This document shows, piece after piece, positions 1-11,345 of a stretch of 64,000 bases of DNA. The position numbers were made by a program, and so were the translations under genes. Below the pieces are notes generated by a model. The model was not told where the DNA came from and searched no databases. It worked only from the letters and a program-made list of their open reading frames with translations. Where the stretch lies: contig NC_083114.1 in the NCBI RefSeq assembly GCF_949774975.1, positions 7,900,701 through 7,964,700 of the forward strand, read 5' to 3'. Each line of letters opens with the position of its first letter. Positions within the stretch are counted from its first letter, which is position 1. The DNA is from Lagenorhynchus albirostris. Taxonomy: Eukaryota > Chordata > Mammalia > Artiodactyla > Delphinidae.

Positions 1-539
1 GCACAAAACGCACGGTGCTGTGTATTCGTTTTGGACTCTATTTGTCAGATGCGCTGAAGGATGAGTAACTGTGAACTAGTCTAAAGTAAAGGAGATGGGT
101 CTGAGCACTCCCATTGCTATGCCTGGAAGGAATTCCCAGCTGAGGCCAGTGCATGTGCATGTGAGGTGGGGTGGACAGGGGACTCTGCAGGCCGCTCACC
201 AGGGCTGATTCCATTCCACTTCGATATGAAGGACCCCTTTCATTCATGGAGGATGTGGCCCTTGCGAGAATCAAAGCACACAGTGGGGTCAGGCACCATC
301 CACAGTGTCAGGCTCTCCCATCAGCCCCCGTGAGTGAGGCGAGCTGAGTGACCCGGGGAATCATTTCATCGCTTTGACCAGCAGTTTCTAGAATACCTCC
401 AGGGGCCCCAGGATTTGCTGGCATCACCCTGAGGGCTACTCTGGGGTTGAGGGATGGCCCAGCCCAGGGGGTCTCCCTAACTTCAACCCAAGGAACTCTG
501 AGTCACCTACCAAGGCCAACTCATCCTAATACCAACCAG

Positions 540-712
540 ATGGGCCTCCTACAGAGCCTCATTCTATATGATGGAAACACTAAGGCACAGAGAGAGTAGA
601 TACCTTGCCCAAGGTCATGACCATCATTAAGTGATGGGGCTGGGATGTGAACTCAGGCCGTCCGGCTCCGGAGTCCACATCCTTAATCACTGTGCTACAC
701 TGCCCCTCAGTG
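540..712 (-). mobile_element. MIR SINE, reversed
   Basis: 'GAAACACTAAGGCACAGAGAG' and 'TTGCCCAAGGTCATG' are the reversed MIR core, ending 'ATCACTGTGCTACACTGCC'. Confidence 0.82.
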
Positions 713-1031
713 CGATTCTTGGTACACAAACCAACTAGGCCTGACCTCAACACGGTGAGGCCTTTTTAACAAGCCGGAAGATTCTACAATCACACATTCC
801 TTTGAGTAAGACCCTTGGAGGCTGGGGGAGACAGAGTGAGGACTGCTCATTTATTCCAACACTTGTCTCAGGGAGCTGCCCTCGGGGCTTCTGAATATCC
901 CAGGTAGCAGCAGCTCCAACCCCGGGAGCTGGACAGCATTTTCACATCCAGCCCCGAGCTTTGGGTGTCAAACCTAGTGAACGGGCTCAGGGACCAAGCT
1001 TGGGTGAAGCTGCTGTTGGATAAAAACTGTG

Positions 1032-1249
1032 GGGCTTCCCTGGTGGCGCAGTGGTTGAGAGTCCGCCTGCCAATGCAGGGGACGCGGGTTCGTGCCCCGG
1101 TCCGGGAGGATCCCACGTGCCGCGGAGCGGCTGGGCCGGTGGGCCATGGCCGCTGGGCCTGCGCTTCCGGAGCACAGGCTCCGCAACGGGAGAGGCCACA
1201 GCTGTGCGGGGCCCGCGTACCGCAAAAAAAAAAAAAGAAAAAAAAACCT
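1032..1249 (+). mobile_element. CHR SINE
   Basis: Complete head-to-tail copy starting GGGCTTCCCTGGTGGCGCAG and ending in an A-rich tail, with a short duplication AACTGTG on both sides (1025-1031, 1250-1256). Confidence 0.92.
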
Positions 1250-4200
1250 AACTGTGACTATAAAGGTGCGAAATTGGCTTTGCCCCATGGGGCTGGTAAA
1301 CGGCTCTCCGGGCCAGTGGAAGAAGTGTGACTCCTCCTGGGGGGACCACTCCAGTGGACAGGACACTCCTCTGGACCTGTCAGCTCAGGTCTGCTTGGTG
1401 CAAAACAAAAAAGTTGGCTCCCTCCTTAACAGTCACACCTCTGAGGCCAACGAGTCATGAACTTGGAGTTGTTTTTCCAGCACCAGAGATGAATTTCCAC
1501 TGATGTGCACACCCACTCACCAGCTCCACGCCTCGGCCTCGTAAGGAATGACACATTTTTGAGAAGGCCGGCCAGGTGAGGGGTTCAGCCCAAGGCCGTG
1601 TGCAGAGAGACACTCGGTGACCCTTGACGGGAATGAGTCACAGCCCCGAGCTCCGACCGGAGTGAGCTGGCCGAGTCCCATCCCGAATCCTTCTGGAAAA
1701 TGCAACTGCTGAACTTACATGCCACCGCCGTCGCCAGCCTCCTTCCTTCCTGTGCTGGTTCGACGTCAATGTCGCGAGCGAGCAGCCGGCACGACTACCT
1801 TCTCTCTGATGCTCCCCTTGGTGCCCCAGCGTTGCCCTCTGGCTCTCGGTGCCAGGAGACCCATCTGAAGTCTTCACTCAACATCTCCACCCACTCCTGG
1901 GCCTCTCGAGCTGGTCACCGTCCCCGAACAAAGAACTCAGGGTCCTGGGCCCCTGGCAACGTGAATCAGGAGTCTTCCAGGTCCTGTTTCCAAATGGCTT
2001 CCCTCTTTCCTGTCTCCCTTGCAAGACCCATGAAAAATGAGGGAGAACCAGCTTAGGAAAACAGCCAGGGTGGGGAGTGAGGGAGCTGAACCCACCGCAC
2101 CAAGGAAAACTGAGAACCCCAACAGGCTGGTACACAGAAGACAAAGCGCGGCCACGTTCACGGCAAGCACCGACTTGCCAAGCACCTCCTTGGTGTCAGT
2201 CCCTGATCACCCTGGACCACTGCGCCCCACGTTCCCGGAAGGCACGCCCGAACCAACAGGTGCAATTCGCAGAATCTCTCTCCAAGAACTGGCCTCGGAA
2301 GAGGGCACACACGCACCCCTGGAGGGGAAGAAGCAAAGCCCGAGCGTTCCTCGTTGGGGTTAAATGCAAAGCGGATTCCTGCAGTGAGTGCGAGGTCAGA
2401 CGCTGGAGAATCTGGAGCAACCTCTCCACCCCTAAAGTGTGACGAGTCTGTGAAAATCTAACCCAAGCAAAGACACATACGTGCCCCCAGCCTAACACCA
2501 ACGGGACATGAGCACCTTTCTTGAGAAGACTGAGATTTCCATGCCAGGCTCTCCCGGTGGGAAAGCTGCCCTCAAATCTGTGCCCTGATCTAATGAACTC
2601 CCAGGGCAGGAGGTGATGGAGAAGCCTCACGGGGGCTTGCTGTAAGAGTTCAGTTTCTTCCCAGATGACTCACTCTCGGGTTCAGCTCTCTGAACCAGCC
2701 CACAGGCTCCTTCGGCCTCTCCCGCCCCCGTTCCCTGCACTCGGGAGGCAGGTGCCGGGGACCCAGGTGGGAGAGCTGGCCCCTCCAGGCCACCGTTTGC
2801 AGAGCCGGGCCCCGTGCACGGCCACTGCAGCCTCCTCCTCGCCCGGCCTCCCGAGCAAAGCGCCGCTGCCAGCCTGCTTTCAATATCCGTTCGTCCCTCG
2901 CTGGCCTACCAGCCAGACGGTCCCCCCACCCGTTTCTCTTTGAAGAAAAGTGATTTAATTTCATGAGACTTTGGGGTAATCATGTTATGATCTTCAACAT
3001 TAACCAGAACCAACTCCCTGCTATGGGAGGGTGGGGAAGGAAAGGGGAAGAAAAAAGTAAACAGTCCCACTCGGGATTGCCAGAAAGGAGAGGAAAAAGA
3101 AAATCACAGCAGCTGCTTCGCCGGTTCCTCTGATGGGGACGGGCTTCTGCCAGAAACGGGGCCTCTGTGTCAAGGTTTCTGGAAACAAGGAAGTTGGGCT
3201 TGGCGGGGCCTCCATTTCTACAGGTTAATCAGCTCAATTCTGGGAGGGGGGAAGACTGGTTTTCACTCCTAACCTTCCTCTTATTCCCACCACCCCCCTT
3301 CCACTCACTCCATGGTGCTCCGCACCGACCCCTCCCCTGAAACCACCTGACATCCTTTTCTGCCTGACTGCAGAGCTGCTCTGGAGCCCAGGTCAAGCAG
3401 CCACTTTAGGTTTCCCTGGAGGGCTTCACCTCCACACCCCTGCCTGCCTCTTAAAGCTTTTCGGACCACAAAAGGAGGCTTGATGAGACGTCAGGTTGCG
3501 GAGAAGGTAAGTCAGGAAGAGGGGGGCTTAGGAAAGACAAGGAATAACTCAGGGCCCAACCCCAGAACAGTGCATCTAAGGGTTAGCTGGAACTCGCAAG
3601 GAATTCTCATGAACAATGGTCCTTCTTGGCAGACAGTCCAAGGGTGTGGTGCTAGCTTGAAAAAACAGCAAAGAACCCAGGCTCCAGGGCCACTGGGAGG
3701 TGGCTGGTGAGAGGCTGGAGAGCTGGAAAGCTGGGGTGAGGGTGCAGACACCCAGGAAGTGACGGGTCACACGGCAAGGTGCTCCCCTTGGGGCCAAGAG
3801 ACACAGACCTTGGCTGGGTGAAGGGCAGACAGCTCCGGGTCTGCCCTGGCTTCCTTCCCATCTTTCAGAGTTGCCTGTCTGCTCAGACCACACACACGCC
3901 CAGCCTCAAGGCCTCTCCAGGTTCTCTGATCCCTCCTCAGGGATGCTGAAATGGCAACATCTTCTAGGCGCTGTGACACGGAGGGACCACATAAGGCAAC
4001 CTCTCACACCCCACCACTCGGTCAAACCCCAGTACCCATTCAGATTTCAAGCCGGGACTCAGAGTGTCTCAGGAATTCTGGAGGGAAACAAGGCCCAGAC
4101 GTGACTTTGGAGACATATGTTTGCAGTTTATGTCCCTTTCAAGGGTGTAGGGAAAACAACACAAGTGAAATCGGCCCCCGTGTGACTGCCACATCGCCCC

Positions 4201-5269
4201 CAAACCTCCATAACAGGCTGCTGGCTGAAGCGCACGCATGGGGGTCTCCCCCCGCCTTGGCAAGCAGGTGGGCACATCCTTAGACCGCGAGTCGGGGCTA
4301 AGCGAAGTCTTTTGGCCTCTGTGAGGTATGACAGTGCCGGACATAGAAACTATCATTCATTTTAATACATTTTTGTCTTTGCAGGCACCTCAAAGGGGCT
4401 TTGTTTGTCTTCCCACCTCACAGAAAAATTTTAATTTAAGATAAAGGTCAAACAGAGTAGAACAGAGGGATTACGAAGTCTAATTAGTGAGAATGTGAAG
4501 ATATCACTATATTAGAAAAGTGATCAAAACAGGCTTAGAGCAAACCTTGGACCATGTCTGGAGCTTAATGTGGTGGTTCCAGAGACTGCCCTTCACATGC
4601 TTGAGAAATACTAAAGAAAAATCACTCCGTCCGAGGGTATCTGTGTTCAGTCAATCCATGTTACATCAAAATGAGATCTGTGTCCCCCGAGAGCAGACTC
4701 CTTCCGGCAGCTGACGGAGGTGGAAAAGAGCTGGGTCCATGAGCCCTACAGCCATAGTGGTTTGTGGCAATTCTCTCCATACGGAAAGTTCCAAGAGGTT
4801 GGAGGAGCTGAGGTCTGTGGGGTGCGGGGTAAGCAGAGGACCACAGGAGAGCGCTCAGGGGAAGCAATGTGGCTGTCACATACAGCAGGGACATTTTGAA
4901 ACAGAGCATCCCAGAAGTCTCGCGAAGCCCCGATGGTGGGTCTAGCCTCCACCAAGTGATACACAAAGCACCCTTCTCTTAAAAGTGAGCTCCAAATCCG
5001 TGGCAGCTCAGATCAGCGGTAAACACGCTGGACGAGGAGGTGAGAGATTTAGGTTCTAATTCCAACTTTTCATCACAAGGCACTTTTCCAAAGTTGCAGG
5101 GGGTCAGGCTAAAGGGGCCGGGATTGCTGCGTGTCAATCCCCCTGTCTCTGTGACCTCTCTAAAGAGTGAAGTGAGTTAAGACAAAACCTCCTTTCTGGA
5201 AGGGGGGAAACAACCACAGACGAAATTTTCTGAGTCGTCCTAACCAACGGCTCAAGTAAAATCCACCCA
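1250..5269. other. Mostly unique intronic DNA
   Basis: About 4 kb with no recognised repeat of any size and no coding exon. It is moderately GC-rich with purine- or pyrimidine-rich patches (about 3030-3060, 3240-3320). The first 540 bases of the window are similar. Confidence 0.6.
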
Positions 5270-5530
5270 GAAGTCTCATCGCCAACATTTACTGAACGCT
5301 CGCTGTGAACCAGATACTGTCCCAAGCAGTAACTCACTTAACTCACAGCAACCATCTGAGGGGGGCATTACTATCGCCTCCAATAGACAGAAGGAGAACC
5401 TGAGCCGCAGCAAAGCTGAGACACTGGCCCAACGTCACAGAGCTAGTACGTGACAGAAGTAAGGTTCGAGCCTAGACATTCTGGAACAGAAGTCCTACCT
5501 CTAAGCCCAAGAGACCACACAGCCTACTAA
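5270..5530 (-). mobile_element. MIR SINE, reversed
   Basis: 'TACTGAACGCTCGCTGTGAACCAG' through 'ACGTCACAGAGCTAGTACGTG' follows the reversed MIR order over nearly its full length. Confidence 0.82.
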
Positions 5531-5551
5531 GAAGAGGCAAGTATAACATTC

Positions 5552-5908
5552 CCCATGTGCTCTGGCCGTAACAGCTCTCGACCACGTGTGTGGAAACATA
5601 GCTAGACTAGCTCACTCTTTTCTCCCGAAAGGCTGCCGACTTCTATCTGGGTTACCCACCAATCCCCTCCCAGGAGGATGGTCCATTTTGCTGATGGTCC
5701 ACCAATCCCCTCCTAGGAGGATGGTCCATTTTGCCCAGGGTCTTGGTGCACTCAGCCAGGGAGGCAATGGGCCTCACATATTAGGGCCATAAATAGGGGA
5801 GCAAACTTCAAACATTTTCTTAACGTTGGGGGGGTCAACCTCACCAGTCTTTCTTCCTCAGGAGTAACTGGGAGCCCCGTGCAATACTTCTGCTTGGATT
5901 CTTAGACA
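5552..5908 (+). mobile_element. Possible LTR-like element with a 43-bp tandem duplication
   Basis: A stretch following a MIR has a TATA-like CATAAATAGG at about 5790 and an internal tandem duplication (5656-5698 and 5699-5741). The composition differs from its neighbours. It may be an old LTR, but no convincing termini, AATAAA or target duplication were found. Confidence 0.3.
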
Positions 5909-6289
5909 TTCTTTTTTTTTTTTCTATGTTAAGTGATTTATTTAAGACCATCTGTAAAGAAAACCAAAATATTCAACCTCTAGTACCTATCTTAGGCTTA
6001 CTCTTTTCCTGCAGTTACTGGCATTTTTACAAATTGGTTCCAGCTTAAGAGCTAATACCTGAACTATTTTGGCTTTCCAAGAGTTCATGCATTTATTTTT
6101 TCTGTTAATATGTTTATTAATATTCCACAAAAGAAAAAAGAATCAATGTTCATCTGTTATGAGCAACACATGAAGCTTCATTACTAAGTAAGCGATTTTT
6201 GTCACTATCCTTAACATTTGGGGGGGGACTGAATTCATGCTAGTAATTAAGAGGAGTATTTGACTTTCATAATTTTTTTATTTCATACT

Positions 6290-6460
6290 TTAAAAAAATT
6301 ATTTTATTCATTTTTTATTGAAGTCTAGTTAATTTACAATGTTGTGTTAGTTTCAAGCGTGCAGCAAAGTGATTCAGTTATATATGTGTGGGTATATATA
6401 TACACATATACGTATATATGTATATACATACATACTCGTTTTCAGATGCTTTTCCATTAT
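6290..6460 (-). mobile_element. L1 3' end fragment, reversed
   Basis: 'TTACAATGTTGTGTTAGTTT' and 'GCAAAGTGATTCAGTTATA' are the reversed L1 3' UTR, followed by a TA/CA-rich microsatellite (about 6378-6435). Confidence 0.82.
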
Positions 6461-6489
6461 AGACATTCTTACTTCAAGATGCCTTTTGG

Positions 6490-6608
6490 GGAATCCCCTG
6501 GCAATCCAGTGGTTAAGACTCTGCACTTCCACTGCAGAGGGTGTGGGTTCGATCCCTGGTTGGGGAAGTTCCACATGCTGCACAGTGTAGCCAAAAAAAA
6601 ATAAAAAA
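6490..6608 (+). mobile_element. CHR SINE (short form)
   Basis: Head with 'CCAGTGGTTAAGACTCTGCA' and 'GGGTTCGATCCCTGGT' (tRNA B-box-like), then an A-tail. A perfect 13-bp duplication AGATGCCTTTTGG lies at 6477-6489 and 6609-6621. Confidence 0.92.
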
Positions 6609-7019
6609 AGATGCCTTTTGGCCCTTCTGTCCCCAAATCCCTGTTGGTGACAAGAAGCTAGGTTCCTGAGATGCAGACAAGGCAAGACCTCCAACAAGGA
6701 GAACGTGAGAAGTTTCAGGAAGGATGCCACGCAGAAGATTCAAACTCTTCTCGAAAAGGAAATGACCTCCTTGGCTCCATTATTTTGTTTGTAACAAAGT
6801 GAAAGTGATTAATCCATACTCAAACCAAAACAGTTTATATGCAGAGTCTGCTGAGGGCTTTTGAATTATGAAATATGAAAGAAAAAGAATGTTCATTCTT
6901 CTGCTTTGGAATAACAAGTCAGTAAAGTGGAAATTCAACTGATCTTTCAAGAAGACCAGAAAGAAATCCCCCAAAAACTTAATTTCCACTCTTCTTTTTG
7001 TCCATATTATTATCTCATT

Positions 7020-7140
7020 TTATTTTTTTAAAGTGATTTTTATTGGAGTATAGTTGCTTTACAACGTTGTGTTAGTTTCTTGCTGTACAGAAAAGTGAAT
7101 CAGTCATACATATACATATATCCACTCTTTTCTAGATTTT
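7020..7140 (-). mobile_element. L1 3' end fragment, reversed
   Basis: 'ATTGGAGTATAGTTGCTTTA' and 'GTGTTAGTTTCTTGCTGTACAG' are the same L1 3' region, short 5'-truncated copy. Confidence 0.82.
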
Positions 7141-7388
7141 TCCACTCACTTTTTTAAAAATTCCCATAACTATAACCTAGTTGAATACCCCTTTCAAACG
7201 TTTTAATAGGAAATTTCCTGGGAGAGGAAGTGAGGTTTTGGCGTCTAAGAGGTTCAAATTTAACAGTTGAAAAAAGTGTCAGCAGCCTAAAATTCCTAAA
7301 GGATTGTGAAATCCATCAACGTGGAGCTCTTGGTATGGGGTCTTCCCAAGCAGTGGAAGAAGCCAGGCTGGGAAGCCAGAGGCTGTTT

Positions 7389-7558
7389 GTTTGTTTATTT
7401 GTTTTATTGGCGTATAGTTGATTTTCAATGTTGTGTTAATTTCTGCTGTACAGCAAAGTGATTCAGATATATATATATATATCTCTCCATTCTTTTTCAT
7501 GGTTTATCACAGGGTATCGACTATAGTTCCCTGTGCTACACAGCAGGACCTTGTTGTC
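7389..7558 (-). mobile_element. L1 3' end, short insertion with target duplication
   Basis: Reversed L1 3' UTR ('GGCGTATAGTTGATTTTCAA' to 'CTACACAGCAGGACCTTGTTG') flanked by AGAGGCTGTTT at 7378-7388 and 7559-7569. A true 170-bp 5'-truncated insertion. Confidence 0.88.
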
Positions 7559-7814
7559 AGAGGCTGTTTCTGAAGATAGGAAAAGTCAGCATCCTACTCT
7601 GAAAGGCAGACTCGCTTACGCCTCTAGTCACAGAGAGGTGGGTACTTGTCCACATGTGGGGCATCAGCCAGAGAGAGAACCAGGCATCTGTCTGTATTGC
7701 AGCCACGTGATCTGGAAACCAGCCACTCCCCCTTCCTGCATCTCAGATCACCCTCTGAAAACTTGAGGTTGACACACTGTTCTTTCCCAAGGCTCTAGAG
7801 TAAGAAAAGGCCTA

Positions 7815-8021
7815 GGGCTTCCCTGGTGGCGCAGTGGTTGAGAGTCCACCTGCCGATGCTGGGGACACGGATTCGTGCCCCAGTCCGGGAAGATCCCACA
7901 TGCCGCGTAGCGGCTGGGCCCGTGAGCCGTGGCCGCTGAGGCTGCGTGTCCGGAGTCTGTGCTCCACAACGGGAGAGGCCACAACAGTGAGAGGCCCGCG
8001 TACCGCAAAAAAAAAAAGAAA
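7815..8021 (+). mobile_element. CHR SINE
   Basis: Full-length copy with A-tail; perfect 11-bp duplication GAAAAGGCCTA at 7804-7814 and 8022-8032. Confidence 0.93.
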
Positions 8022-8993
8022 GAAAAGGCCTATTAAAAAAGGCCTTAACTAGGGAATAAATCTGACTCTATTCACACCAAAGAGATATTAACATAAGCTC
8101 ATCAATCCCTTTTTACCTTGGCTTTTATCCAACCAATATGCCTTTATTACGTGCCTCCAATGAAACACTAAGTCTTTGCGCTGGGAAGAGGACCTTCAAG
8201 ATGGTAGAGGAGTAAGACGTGGAGATCACCTTCCTCCCCACAAATACATCAGAAATACATCTACATGTGGAACAACTCCTACAGAACACCTACTGAACGC
8301 TGGCAGAAGACCTCAGACCTCCCAAAAGACACCAGAGGGTGACCTACCTGCAGAGGCGGGGCCAAATCCAAAGCTGAACCCCAGAAGCTCTGTGAACAAA
8401 GAAGAGAAAGGGAAGTCTCTCCCAGCAGCCTCAGGAGCAGCAGGTTAAATCTCCACAGTCAACTCGAGCCGTGTAGCTGACAGGGTCTTGGTGCTCTGGC
8501 CAGGTGTCAGGCCTGAGCCTCTGAGGTGGGAGAGCCGAGTTCAGGACACTGGACCACCAGAGACCTCCCAGCCCCACGTAATATCAATAGGCGAGAGCTC
8601 TCCCAGAGATCTCGTCTCAAGGCTAAGACCCAGCTCCACTCAACGACGAGCAAGCTCCAGTGCTGGACACCCCATGCCAAACACCTAGCAAGACAGGAAC
8701 ACAGCCCCACCCATTAGCAGAGAGGCTGCCTAAAATCATAATAAGTTCACAGACACCCCAAAACACACCACTGGATGTGGTCCTGCCCACCAGAAAGACA
8801 AGATCCAGCCTCATCCACCAGAACACAGGCACCAGTCCCCTCCACCAGGAAGCCTACACAACCCACTGAACCAACCATACCCACTGCGGGCAGACACCAA
8901 AAACAACGGGAACTATGAACCTGCAGCCTGCGAAAAGGAGACCCCAAACACAGTAAGTTAAGCAAAGTGAGAAGACAGAGAAATACACAGCAG

Positions 8994-9851
8994 ATGAAGG
9001 AGCAAAGTAAAAACCCACCAGACCAAACAAATGAAGAGGAAATAGGCAGTCTACCTGAAAAAGAATTCAGAGTAACAATAGTAAAGATGATCAAAAATCT
9101 TAGAATGGAGAAAATACAAGAAACATTTAACTAGGACCCAGAAGAACTAAAGAGCAAACAAACAATGATGAACAACACAATAAATGAAATTAAAAATTCT
9201 CTAGAAGGAATCAATAGCAGAATAACTGAGGGAGAAGAACGGATAAGTGACCAGGAAGATAAATAGTGGAAATAACTACTGCAGAGCAGAATAAAGAAAA
9301 AAGAATGAAAAGAATTGAGGACAGCCTCAAAGACCTCTGGGACAACATTAAATGCACCAACATTCGAATTATAGGGGTCCCAGAAGAAGAAGAGAAAAAG
9401 AAAGGGACTGAGAAAATATTTGAAGGATTATAGTTGAAAATGTCCCTAATATGGGAAAGGAAATAGTCAATCAAGTCCAGGAAATGCAGAGAGTCCCATA
9501 CAGGATAAATCCAAGGAGAAACATGCCAAGACACATATTAATCAAACTATCAAAAATTAAATACAAAGAAAAAATATTAAAAGCAGAAAGGGAAAAACAA
9601 CAAATAGCACACAAGGGAATCCCCATAAGATTAACAGCTGATCTTTCAGCAGAAACTCTGCAAGCCAGAAGGGAGTGGCAGGACATATTTAAAGCAATGA
9701 GAGGGAAAAACCTACAACCAAGATTACTCTACGCAGCAAGGATCTCATACACATTCAATGGAGAAATTAAAACCTTTACAGACAAGCAAAAGCTAAAGAA
9801 TTCAGCAGCACCAAACCAGCTCTACAACAAATGCTAAAGGCACTTTTCTAG
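8994..9851 (+). pseudogene. L1 ORF1 remnant
   Basis: L1 ORF1 encodes an RNA-binding trimeric chaperone of the L1 RNP. A probable start Met lies at 8994 (MKEQSKNPPDQTNEEE). An early stop follows 'KIQETFN'. The conserved C-terminal region with the ETLQARREWQDIFK segment is readable at about 9640-9700. A frameshift close to 9795 moves the natural end into another frame, where ...QQMLKALF is followed by TAG at 9849-9851. Broken and not expressed as a full protein. Confidence 0.85.
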
Positions 9852-10759
9852 GCAGGAAACACAAGAGAAGGAAAAGATCTACAATAACAAACCCAAAACA
9901 ATTAAGAAAATGGTAATAGGAACATACATATCGATAATTATCTTACAGGTAAAAGGATTAAATGCTCCAACCAAATGACATAGACTGGCTGAAGAGATAC
10001 AAAAACAAGACCCGTATATATGCTGTCTACAAGAGACCCACTTCAGACCTAGGGACACATACAGACTGAAAGTGAGGGGATGGGATAGAAAAAGATATTC
10101 CACGCAAGTGGAAATCAAAAGAAAGCTGGAGTAGCAATTCTCATATCAGACAAAATAGACTTTAAAATACAGACTATTACAAGAGACAAAGAAGGACACT
10201 ATATAATGATCAAGGGATCAATCCAAGAAGAAGATATAACAATTCTAAATATTTATGCACCCAACATGGGAGCACCTCAACATATAAGGCAAATGCTAAC
10301 AGCCATAAAAGGGGAAATCGACAGCAACACAATAACAGTAGGGGACTTTAACACCCCACTTTCCTCAATGGACAGATCATCCAAAATGAAAATAAATAAG
10401 GAAACACAAGCTTTAAATGACACATTAAACAAGATGGACTTAATTGATATTTATAGGACATTCCATCCAAAAACAACAGAATACACATTCTTCTCAAGTG
10501 CTCATGGAACATTCCTCCAGGATAGACCATATCTTGGGTCAGAAATCAAGCCTTGGTAAATTTAAGAAAATTGAAATTGTATCAAGTATCTTTTCCAACC
10601 ACAGTGCTATGAGACTAGATATCAATTACAGGAAAAAAACTGTAAAAAATACAAACACCTGGAGGCTAAACAATACACTACTAAATAACCAAGAGATCAC
10701 TGAAGAAATCAAAGAGGAAATTAAAAAATACCTAGAAACAAATGACAATGAAAACACGA

Positions 10760-11117
10760 GGGGCTTCCCTGGTGGCTCAGTGGTTAAGAATCTGCCTGCC
10801 AATGCAGGGGACACAGGTTCGAGCCCTGGTCCAGGAAGATCCCACATGCTGCAGAGCAATGAAGCATGTGTGCCACAACTACTGAGCCTGTGCTCTAGAG
10901 CCAGGAGCCACAACTAATGAGCCTGCGTGCCACAACTACTGAAGCCCATGCTTCTAGAGCCTGTGCTCCGCAACAAGAGAGGTCACCGCAATGAGAAGCC
11001 TGTGCACCACAACGAAGAGTAGCCCCCACTCACCGCAACTAGAGAAACAATGCACACAGCAACGAACCCCCAACACAGCCAAAAATAAATAAATAAAATA
11101 AATTTATTAAAAAAAAA
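10760..11117 (+). mobile_element. CHR SINE (long form) inside the L1
   Basis: A tRNA-derived head (GGCTTCCCTGGTGGCTCAGT) is followed by the extended body with repeated 'CCACAACTACTGA' units and an AAATAAATAAA tail. It is flanked by GAAAACACGA (10750-10759) and GAAAACATGA (11118-11127). It inserted into L1 ORF2. Confidence 0.93.
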
Positions 11118-11237
11118 GAAAACATGACGACCCAAAACCTGTGGGATGCAGCAAAAGCTGTTCTAAGAGGGAAGTTTATAGCAATACAACCCTGCCTCAA
11201 AAAACAAGAAAAATCTCAAATAAACAACCTAACTGTT

Positions 11238-11345
11238 GGGCTTCCCTGGTGGCACGGTGGTTGAGAGTCCGCCTGCCAATGCAGGGGACATGGGTTCGTG
11301 CCCCAGTCCAGGAAGATCCCACATGCCACGGAGCGGCTGGGCCCA
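11238..11345 (+). mobile_element. CHR SINE, 3'-truncated at a deletion junction
   Basis: The SINE head and first half are present up to GGAGCGGCTGGGCCC. The sequence then continues directly into L1 reverse-transcriptase sequence (ATATTAACAAACTGAAGGAG) with no SINE 3' half or A-tail. This is a deletion breakpoint rather than a normal insertion end. Confidence 0.85.
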
